Origin: Ditylenchus dipsaci
Lineage: Eukaryota > Nematoda > Chromadorea > Rhabditida > Anguinidae
Assembly (NCBI GenBank): GCA_004194705.1
Contig: SADC01001283.1
Span: 62,001 to 126,000, forward strand
DNA length: 64,000 nt
Reading direction: 5' to 3'
In this document: positions 11,642 through 22,917 of the stretch, piece by piece
How the letters are laid out: each line of letters begins with the position of its first letter
Numbering within the stretch: the first letter of the stretch is position 1
Made by a program: the position numbers and the translations under genes
Notes under the pieces: generated by a model
Seen by the model: the letters and a program-made list of their open reading frames with translations, nothing else
Database searches by the model: none
Told to the model about the DNA's origin: nothing

Positions 11642-12426
11642 ATCTACATATAGTATTTTTATCGGTCTGTCCGTCACTTTCTTCCGTGTTCAAGACGCTG
11701 GCTAACCCACTTCCGTATTGTTTTATGTTTTGTTATCAACACAATTAAGGGTAAATAGGGGTCGCTAAGCACGCTAATGCTATCAGATTTGACATCCGAT
11801 ATAGTAAAACAAAAGTTTTACCTTAAAGATGGTAAAAATAAGACTGCTCAAAAAAGGGATTGGACCTGTCCTTCAAAATTGCGTGAAACAAATTTCATCG
11901 TGATCAAACTTTTTCAGACTCGAAAAGTTGGAAAGCCAGGTATGCTCGATGGGGTCATTGAACCAGAGTCACCAAAAATTGTCAAAATTAATGTTTTAGG
12001 CGCTAAATGGTGCCTCTTCAGCTTGTTTAAAAAATATCAAAAATAGGTTCAGAAGCACGCTGGCCAATAGGTCAGAAATCGAGTGAAAGACATCATGGGT
12101 TATATCTTTTTCTCAACTTAAAAAAAATTAAACTTCAAGAGTGAAAATTTCCTGGAAAATCAGGACCTTCGACAAGCATGCCCGAACAAATGGGCTCAGT
12201 CGAAAGTTCTGAATCTTTTTTGGCTATTACTACCATATTTTTTTCTTTTGCCTCAGGTATCTTATTATTTTGTTTTGAGCATTCGGTTAAATTTTAGCAT
12301 TCGGTGCTAAACTTAGCTAACTTAATTTTACTGGACAACTGCAGAGCTGTTAATATATAATATCGTAATTTTTTCAAAAAATTTTATTTGACAATTCAGA
12401 CACGAAAAAATATCATCAATAACACA
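11642..12426. other. Gene-free stretch
   Basis: An ORF at 11777-12046 has no recognisable domain and low-complexity lysine-rich content. It is probably chance. No repeat with clear ends was found here. Confidence 0.35.
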
Positions 12427-15265
12427 CTACTGATAGGTCACAAACGTATGCACAAGTCGCAAAAGTATAAAAGCGGCAAAAACAATCACAAGATATTGAA
12501 AAGATTTATCACCATAACAGTTCTTGAAAGAACTTCCAAATGCAGCAAAATTATTGACAAAGGATTGAACTAGTCGCGCAAGACCAGCACTTTCTTCCTC
12601 TTCTTCTTCGTCGCAGGATTCACATCGAGTATGCTTTTTGGAAAGGAACACTTTCCTATTGATTCGCACAGTTCTGTAGGGCAGCAGGCTGACAGTATCA
12701 TTAGTTAGCTCTCTTTGATTTCCCTTGCTTAGTTCTTCTTTTGCTAAATAAACCACAAATACCGTATAACCTCTTTTAATCCCCCAGGGATACTATTTCT
12801 CAACCCCTGAAATTTTGAAATTGTAAATCGAAAAATGGCCTTAACTCTAAAATCCTAGTCGAAAAAATTGGAGGTGAGGGATTAATAAAGGTTATAAGGT
12901 ATTTACCACCACAATAGGTGGACTGCAATCGGCTTTTAAGCTTCATATAATCACTTGTCGACATATTTTAAAAACTTTTTTACGAGTGAAACTTAGTGAA
13001 AAAAATCAAGCTAAATCTACAGATTTGCTTTTGAATAAAATTAACTTGAATTTACCGAAATCTTGAGATACTGCTAAAATAATTTTTTTTTGCGGAAATC
13101 AGTTTCAGCAACTAGGATTGTTGAAAACGATCTCTAGTTTACTTTTTCGTTTCCTTTAGTTTACTTTTTTCTTCACTGCTAACCGACTGTTACACACCTC
13201 CCCCAAATTTTCGGTTTATATTGAATAATAATAATGAAATTAACATACCCATTTGCTCAAATTTTCACGGCGCACTAGCTTTTCATTCGCCTATAACAAA
13301 ATATTTAAAAGCCAATTTTTTGTTGACAAACCCTTAATTCACTGCCATCTTCGAGCATTCTAACCACAATCGCAGCTATATTTCGACTATCATCTAGCCC
13401 AGAGTGCTGATGTCCCTGGAAAGTCATCCCAAGCTCTTCCAACATGGCTGCTAGATTTACTGGCTTTGGAAACAAACTGTGCTTTTGACTCTTCTTATAT
13501 TCCTCGATGTATCGATATCTGTTCCAGAAGGCAGTTCTGATGTTAATGAACGAGCGGAAATCATGATCTAGCACTTCTAAGTTTGAGTGTGTGAACTGCA
13601 TTTGAAGAAACTTGGCAATGTCGTACAACCTGCAACAACCAATAGTACAACCGTAGTAAAAACATTTAAAAATGCAAATTACCCGTCCGTAACATAAGCA
13701 TATTTAAGTTCTGCTTGGTCTAGATTGTGCTTTTGCATCCATCCTCTGAACATCTTTAGCGCTACAGCGAAAACCGGAGCTGCATTGACAGTGGTCTGAG
13801 ATATGCCTTAATTCCAATTTTCTTAAAAAATGACGTTATTTCTGTTGTTAATCTACACCATCTACAAATCGACTTATAAGTGCTGAAAAGTGCTGTTTTA
13901 TCCAGCGCTTATAACCTTTGAATGCTGAAAATTAAAAAGTTTGTAATAAAATTTCCAAAATTCGAAATATTTGAGGTCTCAAATAAAATAAAAATCTATA
14001 AATGAAAGACAATTAAGATCCCCGCCTTAGTCCTACTTGTTTTTTTCTGGCTTATGCGAAAATTAAGTATACTCAAGTTATTTTTACCTATCGGATTGTT
14101 CAAAAAGTTCGTTTTAGCTCATTATTTTTGACTATTTTAAGCTTCCACCCGACCATTGCTACTGAAGACAAAATTTACGATACATCATTTTTTTAGAAAA
14201 ATTTATATGCCACAATACGCAATACTTTGACTGTCTCCTTGCTGAAGTAAGAGGCAAAAGTTTTCTCGAAATTATTAAACTTTGAGTAGACTGAAAATCA
14301 ACATTTTGTAAATTGCATCTTTTTATAAAATAGTTATAAATCTACCCGACTCTTTTGTTAATTTGAGACTTTGTAAAAAGTACTGCTTTTTACTCTAAAA
14401 TAGGACAGTCTATGCTTAGTTTTAATATTGCATATTTTAGCTTATAACTTTTGATACAAAGGTCACTGTCCTAATCTGCATCTTAGCAAAGCTAAAAAAA
14501 ACAACAGAGGCTCCAGGCGCTCTCAACTACAGAAATGCTTCACAAAGTTTACCGGTTAACTGAGTACAAAAAGCACTCAATTTAGGATTAAGCACAGGAC
14601 GCACATAAGTACGAAAGTGATCAACCTAAACAAATATTTTTGATAAAAAGATAAAATTAGTTATTAACATACAATAGACTTAGTAGCGACATTGATCAGC
14701 ACAGCGGGAAACTCAATAATTTCATGAGGATATTCCGGTACGCCTTGTTCACAAGTACATTCAAAGTCTATGACCTAAACACAAATTGAAAAATAATTAA
14801 AATATTTAGTTTTTTATTACTTACAATAAGGTAATCGTAGTGGAGTGTGGCTCTATGCTTTGCAACTTTTTCTTTAGAATATAAACTTTGTTTAGTAGAG
14901 CTGTTACGATAATGCTTTTCCAGACGTTTGAGCATTTGCTTTCGAGTTCCACTAAAAATTGTTATTCGTAATTGTTATTTTAAAAATTGTTATTAATGGT
15001 TCTTAATTTAACAAATGGAACAGTAAGATTGAAAAAATGAGCTCTATTGAGTAATGGGCACCGAATTTTATCTTGGATTCCCCATTTTTTGATAATTTTT
15101 AGGCAGGGTAACAGGGTAACCAAGCTAAAAGATTGGTACTCATCCTTCAATTTTCAAAAATGTTGCAACAATTAAAGTAGATAGGTGTATGAAAACTCAC
15201 TTAAAATCTAGTCCGTATATCTGCAATTTTTGTCTCAATTCAGCAGCTGACAAAGCATCGTCCAT
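12427..15265 (-). CDS. ERI1: ERI1-type 3'-5' exoribonuclease (SAP + DEDDh)
   Basis: ERI1 trims 3' overhangs of siRNA duplexes, histone mRNA stem-loops and 5.8S rRNA. Exons: 15201-15265, 14825-14951, 14673-14774, 14553-14625, 13683-13806, 13328-13629 and probably 12427-12743. Phases agree throughout, giving about 369 residues. Residues 1-45 form a SAP motif ([16 protein letters not shown]). The nuclease core shows IDFECTCE (D67, E69), VTDG (D162) and HSGLDDSRN (H239, D244), the full DEDDh set. The start is the first ATG of the SAP exon. The last exon adds an acidic EEEEEE patch and a hydrophobic segment (residues about 345-365), like a tail anchor. Its junction uses a weak GTCAAC donor, so it could belong to another transcript; without it the frame stops at 13305. 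The last intron carries a MITE. Confidence 0.9.
12762..12899. mobile_element. MITE, ACCGTAT family, in ERI1 intron
   Basis: Ends CCGTATAACCTCTTTTAATC and the complement are flanked by TA. It shares the internal phrase GGCCTTAACTCTAAAATCCTAG with the partial copy at 15532. Confidence 0.75.
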
Positions 15266-17042
15266 AATGGCTTAATTTAATATTCTGAGGCTAAAAATGA
15301 AGAATTGGCCAGAATATTTAAGAAGTTGAGAAAAGACAGCTGTATACAGGACAAAGTTCAAAAATAAATACATTAGAGTAGATAAAAAAGATTTTTAAAA
15401 AATAAATAGAATTCAACTTTTGTTGCGCCAATTCAATTTATTTTTAAATGAATAATTTTTGTAATTAATTCTAAAAAATACAGTACTTTTTCTAATAGAG
15501 CCTTTTCAAAAGTGACAAAATCTATTTAATACCGTATTTCCTCTAATAGAGCGGCATGCCGCTCTTTTTTCAAACTCCCAAAATTTGGAAAATTGTCAAC
15601 TGAAAATGGCCTCAACTCTGGAATCCTAGTCAAAAAATAGAGATACGACACTTTCGTAAAAACACGTTTGTTGCTCTATAGCATAACTATTTGCATCAAA
15701 AACAGATTTATAATGTAAGCCCTGAATCTCAGCTACAATTTGGTAGGTCAAATTATTCTTTTTGATTGTCACTAAAAAAGTTATGACCATCAACAAAAAA
15801 AGTGTCGATTTCTAGTCAAAATCAAAGTAAATCTAAAGAAAATGGTTGTTTGGTCACATAAATACTGACTTTTCTTAAAAGTTTCAATATCAAAATGTAC
15901 CAGTTGATGCACTTTTTTGAAAGCTAAATAGTTTCTATACAAAATGACAGGTCAGCCATTTTCGAAGGATTGCACAGAGCTGAGAAACGGACGGTTGAAG
16001 TTGGAAAAAGTAAAAAACCTCTATATTTGTCTTATTTTGTGACATTTTCACTTCTTTATTTTTTTCACTTCTTTAAACTTTTTTTCTGTTCGAGAAAAAC
16101 ACCATTTTTTGGAGTGGAATGCAATTTTCTGCGGTTTTCCACATGCTAGTTGAAAAAATATAAACAAATTGAACAAAAAACTAATGTTTTTGGCAAAAAA
16201 TGGGGGACTGAAACGCACTGTACGGTATGTATGTATTTATTTATTTATTTTTTTTCCTTTCCCCTCCCTATACAGCCTTTATTCCCTTTGAAAATATTCG
16301 GCGCCAATTCAAAAAAATATTTTTTCGGATATTTTTCACATTTTTTGCCTTGGGGGACCAAGGCGAAAAAAAAATTCCGAAAATTTATTTTCTCGGAAAA
16401 AATGCTTTCCCAATCCTAAAAACGTGTTTTCTGCACGTTAAAGATGAAAAGAAGTACGATTGAGGTGATTTTGGGCATTTTCGCTCGACACACACATTGT
16501 GTACTCCGGCCGAATATTCTTCGGCCAACCCTAGAAATAACTATGCTATTTTGTCTTGAAGCTTCAAGTTGTACCCGATAAGAAAAATGACTAAATTTGT
16601 AAAAAAGAGAAAAAATGCAAATCAATTTGCTTGAATAAAAGCCGCCGTATTTTTCAGACAAACTTCTCAATTTTGACACAAAAGCTGTTCCTACTGGCCG
16701 AAGAATCTCATCCAATTTTCAGAGCTTTTTATGTAATTTTTTGCTTGAAATTTACAAAAATAGTCAAAATTTTAATTATAGGTGCCATTCACAGGTAATG
16801 CAAAACATCTTATAACATCATAATCTTATCATTTTTTCAGAGATCACCAGCTTAGATATGGCAACATGAATGTGTTGCAGAAGAAGCAAATCTAGAAGGC
16901 ACATAAATTTTTTCAATTTTCAGCTTTACAAATGTTGGTTCTTATGCATTATTGGCCGGAATTTTTGAAAATTTAAAATGTAATATCAGGTCTTCTCCGC
17001 ACTTTTAAGAAGCCATGTTGTGATTTTTTATCTTGGGAGAAT
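15266..17042. other. Intergenic stretch with a partial ACCGTAT MITE
   Basis: A left end ACCGTATTTCCTCTAATAGAG at about 15531 continues with the family's internal sequence to about 15650, but no right end is present. Near 16225-16270 is an ATGTATTTATTTATTTATTT low-complexity tract, and 16340-16365 holds a CCTTGG-GGACCAAGG motif like that in the foldbacks at 1732 and 28565. No gene was recognised. Confidence 0.45.
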
Positions 17043-17342
17043 TTAACACGCCCAATACGAATTCGTAGACCGGTATTTTCTGACTCAGAATTTCCTGCTG
17101 AACACGATGGTGTGGTAAAAGTGTATTATGAGCGTGGGTGCAGTATAATAATCATGACGCACCACTTGAAAGCCTGTGGGTATCCAGCTGGATTTTGACC
17201 ATCCACAACTTATTACCTTCCAGAGCCTTTTTCACCAACTTCGTCAATGATTGAAGCGAGAAGGACCCACACCATCGTGTTCAGCAGGAAATTCGGAGTC
17301 AGAAAATACCGGTCTACGAATTCGTATTGGGCGTGTTAAATA
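17043..17342. mobile_element. Palindromic element of 300 bp
   Basis: Arms 17043-17110 and 17270-17342 are near-perfect complements (TTTAACACGCCCAATACG type). The arms are followed by an unpaired centre of about 160 bases. It is non-coding. Confidence 0.8.
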
Positions 17343-17759
17343 AGACAGAGTCTGAATAAATTATTTATAATAGTTTTGACGTATGTTTGCAATGCTAATT
17401 AACATGTAAATGAACGTTTCCGGTAATACTTCTTATGGATTAGTCATAGATGGCCGGGGTGCCAGAAATAGTCATTTTTACAAATAAGTTAAAAAAAGTT
17501 CACAATAAAGTATGACTTTTAAACCATTCCTTAAATTGACCCTGACTAAGCACCCCAAACACTAATGACAAATCTGTAACGTAAACTAGCATCGCCAAAA
17601 TGAAGCAAAGCTACGAAAAAAAGATCCAATTTTTTTTTGTATTCATTGAGCATCCAGAACTGAAAAAGGTCGAATTATTCGAAATTATTGAATTTTCGAC
17701 GAATGACAATTTATTTACGTTAATGACCAAAGAGAAGACAAGAGTAAGGATTGCAAATA

Positions 17760-18200
17760 CCATATTTCCTCTAATTGCTCGACATGTCCCATTTGCTCGA
17801 CATGCTCTAATAGCTCGACACCCTGGAGGGAGGTTGAAAAATAGCTCGACATGCTCTAATAACTTGCCGGAAGGTTCAAGAAGCGATTGACAGGAGCAGT
17901 TCGTCCACTCATGTTTAATGATCTCGACAAGCAGATTGAAATCTGGGTCAGGCAGCGCCTATCGCAGATTGTTCTGAGTTCTCACACAATCAGTGGATCG
18001 TCGATGCGTGTGGTTCTCTTATCTCTGTTAAAATGATCTGTAAAAAGTTGTTTGGTTTGTTTATGTTGTGAAAAAATTTTCTTTAATGACTTTGAAATAT
18101 AACTCGACATGTCCCAATAGATCGACATGCTCTAACAGTTGGACACCCTAGAAGGAGGTTGAAAAATGGCTCGACTGTCGAGCAATTAGAGGAAATATGG
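17760..18200. mobile_element. ACCATATTTCCTCTAAT MITE with transposase remnant
   Basis: TA-flanked ends CCATATTTCCTCTAATTG and the complement place it in the ACCGTATTT family. The interior has repeated GCTCGACATG units near both ends and a short coding remnant in the middle (17878-18010), which links this MITE family to an autonomous pogo-like parent. Confidence 0.75.
17878..18010 (+). pseudogene. CENP-B/pogo helix-turn-helix remnant
   Basis: One frame encodes KKRLTGAVRPLMFNDLDKQ followed by IEIWVRQRLSQ. The pattern of a basic RPL turn, then an acidic LxxQxxxWVRxR helix, is that of the second helix-turn-helix in pogo/Tigger transposases. Only about 44 residues remain, with no catalytic part. 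Confidence 0.6.
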
Positions 18201-19047
18201 TATACGGTAAAAATTAAATAAATAAACTATTCATATTCTGTATCAGTTACATTCTCCCAGGATAATAATAACACCGTGATTTCTAAAAAGTGCGGATAAT
18301 TTCTGGATGATCTGATATTTTGACTATATGTGTTACATGTGTCATAGCTACTTTTTTGCGAAGACACTAAGGTGAAAAATGCTTTTTAAATCAGAAAAGT
18401 TTTAAATTCGGGCCGGTTAGCCATAAATACTAAACTTTCTTTAGTCACATTTGTCCATAAAAAGCAGAAATTTTTTCTATATCCAGTACGTATACACTTA
18501 AATTTTTTGTGTATACTTAAATTTTTGTGTATATTTTTTTCGCAAAAATAACAGTTAGTCAGGGCTCTCAGATACGTTAAATAAAATTGTATATTTGTTT
18601 TTGAATATTTGTTATATTTAAAACGACCAAAAAGTGTTTAGTCCCCGTGTATGTTTTTTGAAAAGTAAACTTTTACCAACTTCACATGTTTAGCCAATAT
18701 ATTTTTTTAATTTTGATATAAGAGCATAAAATCGCGTTGTGAAGCATTTAATTTTTGAGCCGCGTACCCGGACTTGGACTCAGTTTCAAATCAGAATGAC
18801 TCAACAGCCATAAGCCTGACTTTAGTCAAAAGATATTTATGTGCTAAATTGTTTTGAATGTATTTTGTAAAGTAATACTTTTTCTATGTGTTTTATTTTA
18901 AAAATTTTGTTTGACACTCAATCTGCAGCAAAACATATAACGACTAGATTTTGCTTTTCATCGGAAATACATTTGTAACGTCTTTCATCGGTCCAGAAAA
19001 CTGACATTCAAGCAAATCACCTGTAAATTCTGCATGAAAGCCCGTCT
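18201..19047. other. Gene-free stretch downstream of GSTK1
   Basis: AT-rich sequence without recognisable coding content or terminal repeats. Short ACTTAAATTTTTGTGTAT duplications occur near 18495-18530. Confidence 0.4.
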
Positions 19048-20361
19048 CTAGACTCTTTTAAATAACCCACAAATCACAGGCAAGCGGTCACTGCCAAAAA
19101 AGCAAATATCTGGCTTCCCTTCCCGTTCAACAACAATCCAGGGCATCCCAAAAGCACCTTTCTGAAAAGCTAAAATGCGTTCACTTTGAATAAAAAAATG
19201 TTGAATACATTAATAGCTTCGTCTGTAAAAGTTTTAAAGCGACTCTTTATTTCATCCGAATTGCTTAGTTTGATTAAATCATCAGAGTTTCCGATGTTTA
19301 GCTTTTCACACACCTGAAATTTTCATAGTTAGACTTTTGAATTTTTTTTCAGTTTTAACATTTCACGCTAAAAAAAACCCACATCTTTTATAATTTCTAT
19401 AATTTTTTTGGTTCTATAGAAGGAAATATTTGTTAGTCTTTCTATTAAATATTTGAGTAAAGGAGGCATGTTTTGGGAGCAGGTCTTAGATAGAACCTTC
19501 ATTTATCTTCCTTTATCTCAAAAAAGGTTTTCCCGTGGTTCGCGACTCGGTTAGTTTTTTGTACTTTGTTTGCGTATATTAGTTTAAATTTTTTGTGAAG
19601 CTGCTTCTGTTTATTTTGAATTGTTTTGTTTTGTCGGTTAATTTGGTCGAAAAATGTACCAACAAATATGGAAAAAAATTGTTTTTAAGCCGTAGACAAA
19701 TTTAAAACCGAGTCTGTGAAATATATTTTCTTTGAGAAATACAAAATAGTTAGGTTACAACCTGTTTGACATCTTCCAACTCATGAATAGTTTGACCCCG
19801 ACTAAAAAGACGCATCCAGAATTCTCGAGCAGCAGGGACCAATAAATTTGGATATTTCATATGAATAGCAGTCAAGAATCGCTGAGCTTTCAAACTGCCC
19901 TTGTTAAGCATCAGATCATTAGCATTCTGAAATAAAATTTGTATAAATAATTTCGGTGATAAAAAATGTTCACCGATGGCGGATTCATTGGTATTCCCCA
20001 ATATTTCCCCACTATTTTCAAATCTCGGAAATTGTGCTGACCTTTCTTTTCGACCAAAGCAGGTGGTGAACTACCTGAAAATATATAACTTAACCAGGCT
20101 TTTTACAAAACTATAAAAAAAAACCAGCGTCTCGCATAATAAAGCCCAAGCCTGCAGGTATTAGCTTCAGTGACACTCCCAAGGTTTTTTCATATCTCAG
20201 GAGACTCTGTAAATATTTAATGCATTTCTTATACAAAAATAAATTATACCTCGAAAGCTATCCATGTATATGGTGAAACTACCTATTTATGAATTTTTGA
20301 AAGAACTATAAATACTTTTCCTGCTTACGTCAAAGTACAGAAGAATGTTAGCTTTGTTCAT
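19048..20361 (-). CDS. GSTK1: Glutathione S-transferase kappa
   Basis: Kappa-class GSTs are thioredoxin/DsbA-like enzymes of mitochondria and peroxisomes that conjugate glutathione. Seven exons fit in phase: 20329-20361, 20250-20282, 20125-20206, 19974-20074, 19762-19926, 19209-19313 and 19048-19161, giving 210 residues against about 226 in mammals. The N-terminus has the active-site motif FDVVSPYTWIAFE with Ser14 in the catalytic position. Later come SPPALVEKKGQHNFRDLK, the helical insert with KAQRFLTAI and AAREFWMRLFSR, then KGAFGMPWIVV holding the cis-proline loop and FGSDRL. The frame is open throughout and ends at TAG. Start: the only ATG just upstream of the beta strand. No peroxisomal SKL-type tail is seen (it ends KRV). 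Confidence 0.92.
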
Positions 20362-21160
20362 GGCCTCTGTAAATGGTTCTAAAATTTTGTAAACTTCCTG
20401 CGAAAATTCGATCGCGCTTATTAGATTTGACGTTTTATCGACTCAATCGCTCGGAATCTCAGGATCATAAGCTAGACATGTCGATAGTCCAAGTATGCGC
20501 ATACCTCTTTAACTAAAAGAATTAAAAAACATGTTTTGTGTTTCGCATTTCCGAGAATATTTTGATTGCTACAGTGTCTTAGAAAATGGTAATTTTTGCA
20601 AAAAATAGTAGTTTTATTTAAAAATACAAAAAAAGAAAAAAACTCGTAATCTTAGAATGTCCAGGATTCTTGGCGTCTTTTTCCGAAGCTTTCGAGGCAT
20701 TCTATATTGATAGATCATTTCATAAGTTCTGTTTACGATTTTTTTTTAAATTTTTTATTCAATGAATTACAAAAAAAATATGTTCGACAAAACCATTTTC
20801 GAAGGTTTTGACACAAAGTAATCAATTTTCACCATTTCTTCATTGCCAGCTTCATCAAATTAAATCTAATTCGACAATCTCCCGGCGCTCGAGAAGACGT
20901 GTAGTTCTCTTGACCCAGATTAGATCGTGGATCCTTGCTTAACACAGAAATGCCTGATTGTCCTAAGAGCCCATCTTGGTGCAGAATTTCACGATAAACA
21001 CGATAGCGAAATAAAAATTTTACAAAATCACTATTTGCGGGTCAGTTTTTTTCGAGAGTCTCGCTAGTCCTCCTAGAGCTTCTTTTACCCTGCTTCAAAG
21101 ATTTTTCAGGTGCAGTTTTTCTTGCTCTGTCTAATGATATACATGTTAACTGAAAAAATG
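20362..21160. other. Gene-free stretch upstream of GSTK1
   Basis: This probably includes the GSTK1 promoter, but no TATA or other motif could be assigned with confidence. From about 20920 the sequence begins to match the complement of 22543-22600, forming one flank of a dispersed repeat. Confidence 0.4.
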
Positions 21161-22600
21161 ACGTTATCACACTTTTTGTTGCGTTCTTAAGTATCAACAG
21201 CGTATTCGAAAAATGACACGATTTTTTTGAATTAAAATTTTTAAATAACTCAGTGATATCTCATTTAAAAGCCCGCAATCTGCGCTTTTGTTCAAGGTAT
21301 GTATCCCTGTATTCGATTATATAAATTGACGATATCTGCCCTCTTGAAGTTTCATACGTAAAAATCTTGACTTGATATGTTCGTAGGTGACCCGCAAATA
21401 GTGATTTTTCATTAATTTTTTTTACTATCTTGTTCAGCGCGTTACTACTCATTTGCGCAAACTCATTTGCGCAAACTCATTTGCGCAAAACTCATTTGCG
21501 CAAAACTCATTTGCGCAAAACTCATTTGCGCAAATTTTTTAAGTTACAGGTTCGAAAATATTACTACCAGGAGTTTTACCTGAGTTCTTCAACCTGGGTA
21601 CGACCACGTGGGTAGAACAAAACCAAGTGGTCGTCCACTTAGTTTAAAAATTTTTTACGTTTTTCATGTTCCAAAGCCTTTTTTTCTGAATTGATTTAGG
21701 CATGCCAAATTTGTTTGTCTACTCACAATAATCCACAAAAGTTTAAGGTCGACCACCTTGGAGTGGGTAACTACCCACGGTATTGATATTCCAGTTGATA
21801 TTCCATAGCAAAAGCCGACATTTGAATCGGGACACGGACATTTCACTGTTCATTCTTTTAAGTCCGATTTTGTATTTATTCATTTTTTCTGTGTTTTTTC
21901 TTTGAAAATCGATATTTACTATAAATATAAAAATTTAGCAATCTGATCGATGCTAATATAGAGCTCGTATATAAAGAGTTAGCCCTTATCCCGGACCATG
22001 CACCCCCAAAGGGTCAGCCCTTATCCCGGACCATGTACCCCCAAAGGGGCTTCCTATTGAATTAAGTTGCCTGCCGAAGGCAGGCAGATAGAAGGAGAAG
22101 AATCTTAACCAAAATTAAATGGGGCTCAAATGCGGGGGCTCAAATCCAAAGGGCTCAAATGCGTGTTAACGGCTCACGGTGTTCCGATTGACTCATTGTA
22201 ATAATAATTGTATGTAAACTGACGGTGAATTGTCCCAGACGGTGAATTGTCCGGACGGTGAATCGTCCGTACGGTGAATTGTCACGTACCCGATTTTGGA
22301 TAGGGTACATTGATTTTTAATACTTTCAGCTTAATCCAAAATATCGGATTCTAGAGGTGAGTGCTTATTAAAAAGAACCAGGTGGATCTCCTATCCAACC
22401 TGAGGTTTACTGGTCTTATAAAAACTAGTTTATGGTTGTTATTCGAGAAAAAATAATTTCTGCTACCACCTGGATTCGAACCTGTAACTTTAAAAAATTT
22501 GCGCAAATGAGTTTTGCGCAAATGAGTAGTAATCGTTCAGCGTAAAGTTCTGCACCAGGATGGGCTCTTTGGACAATCAGGCATTTCAGTGTTAATGAGT
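21160..22600. repeat. Dispersed repeat copy split by an insertion
   Basis: Bases 21180-21439 and 22535-22600 together match 59930-60250, including CCCGCAATCTGCG, GACCCGCAAATAGTG, TTGTTCAGC and GACAATCAGGCATT. The copy at 59930 lacks the central 1.1 kb and so shows the unoccupied form. The left part 20920-21010 is the complement of 22543-22600, so the repeat is itself palindromic. Confidence 0.75.
21440..22534. mobile_element. Non-autonomous hAT-like element with tandem ends
   Basis: The 8-base duplication GTTCAGCG lies at 21432-21439 and 22535-22542. Ends are CGTTACTACTCATTTGCGC and the complement of GATTACTACTCATTTGCGC. The left end holds about six tandem copies of CTCATTTGCGCAAA; the right end holds two in reverse. 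The interior has duplicated TTATCCCGGACCATG units (21985-22045) and four ACGGTGAATTGTC units (22222-22288). There is no ORF of note. Confidence 0.8.
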
Positions 22601-22917
22601 TTGGAAACTGGATGTAACAATGTGGTCATGTTAAAAAAAATTCTGCGATAATTCGAAAAAAGCTTACTAAAACGGCTCTTTTTTAACATCAGATTTGAAA
22701 GGTAGTTTAAAATATAGAAGCAATCATTTTGCCAATTTAAAAAGTTATTTTAACATTTTTATTTAATAAATGTAATTTTTTAAATTTGTTTGACAAATTT
22801 TTTAATACTTATAGCCATAATTTTCCAAAATCGCATATATTTTTGGTTCTACTGAATTTTCCTCTCCTTTAAACAATTTAAGTGCAAAGTAACGAATATT
22901 TTATCTAGCAGCCAAAA

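Noticed and set aside
21449..21536. CRISPR-like repeat array
   Set aside because: The 14-base units are directly adjacent, with no unique spacers, and lie at the end of a transposon in a eukaryotic genome.
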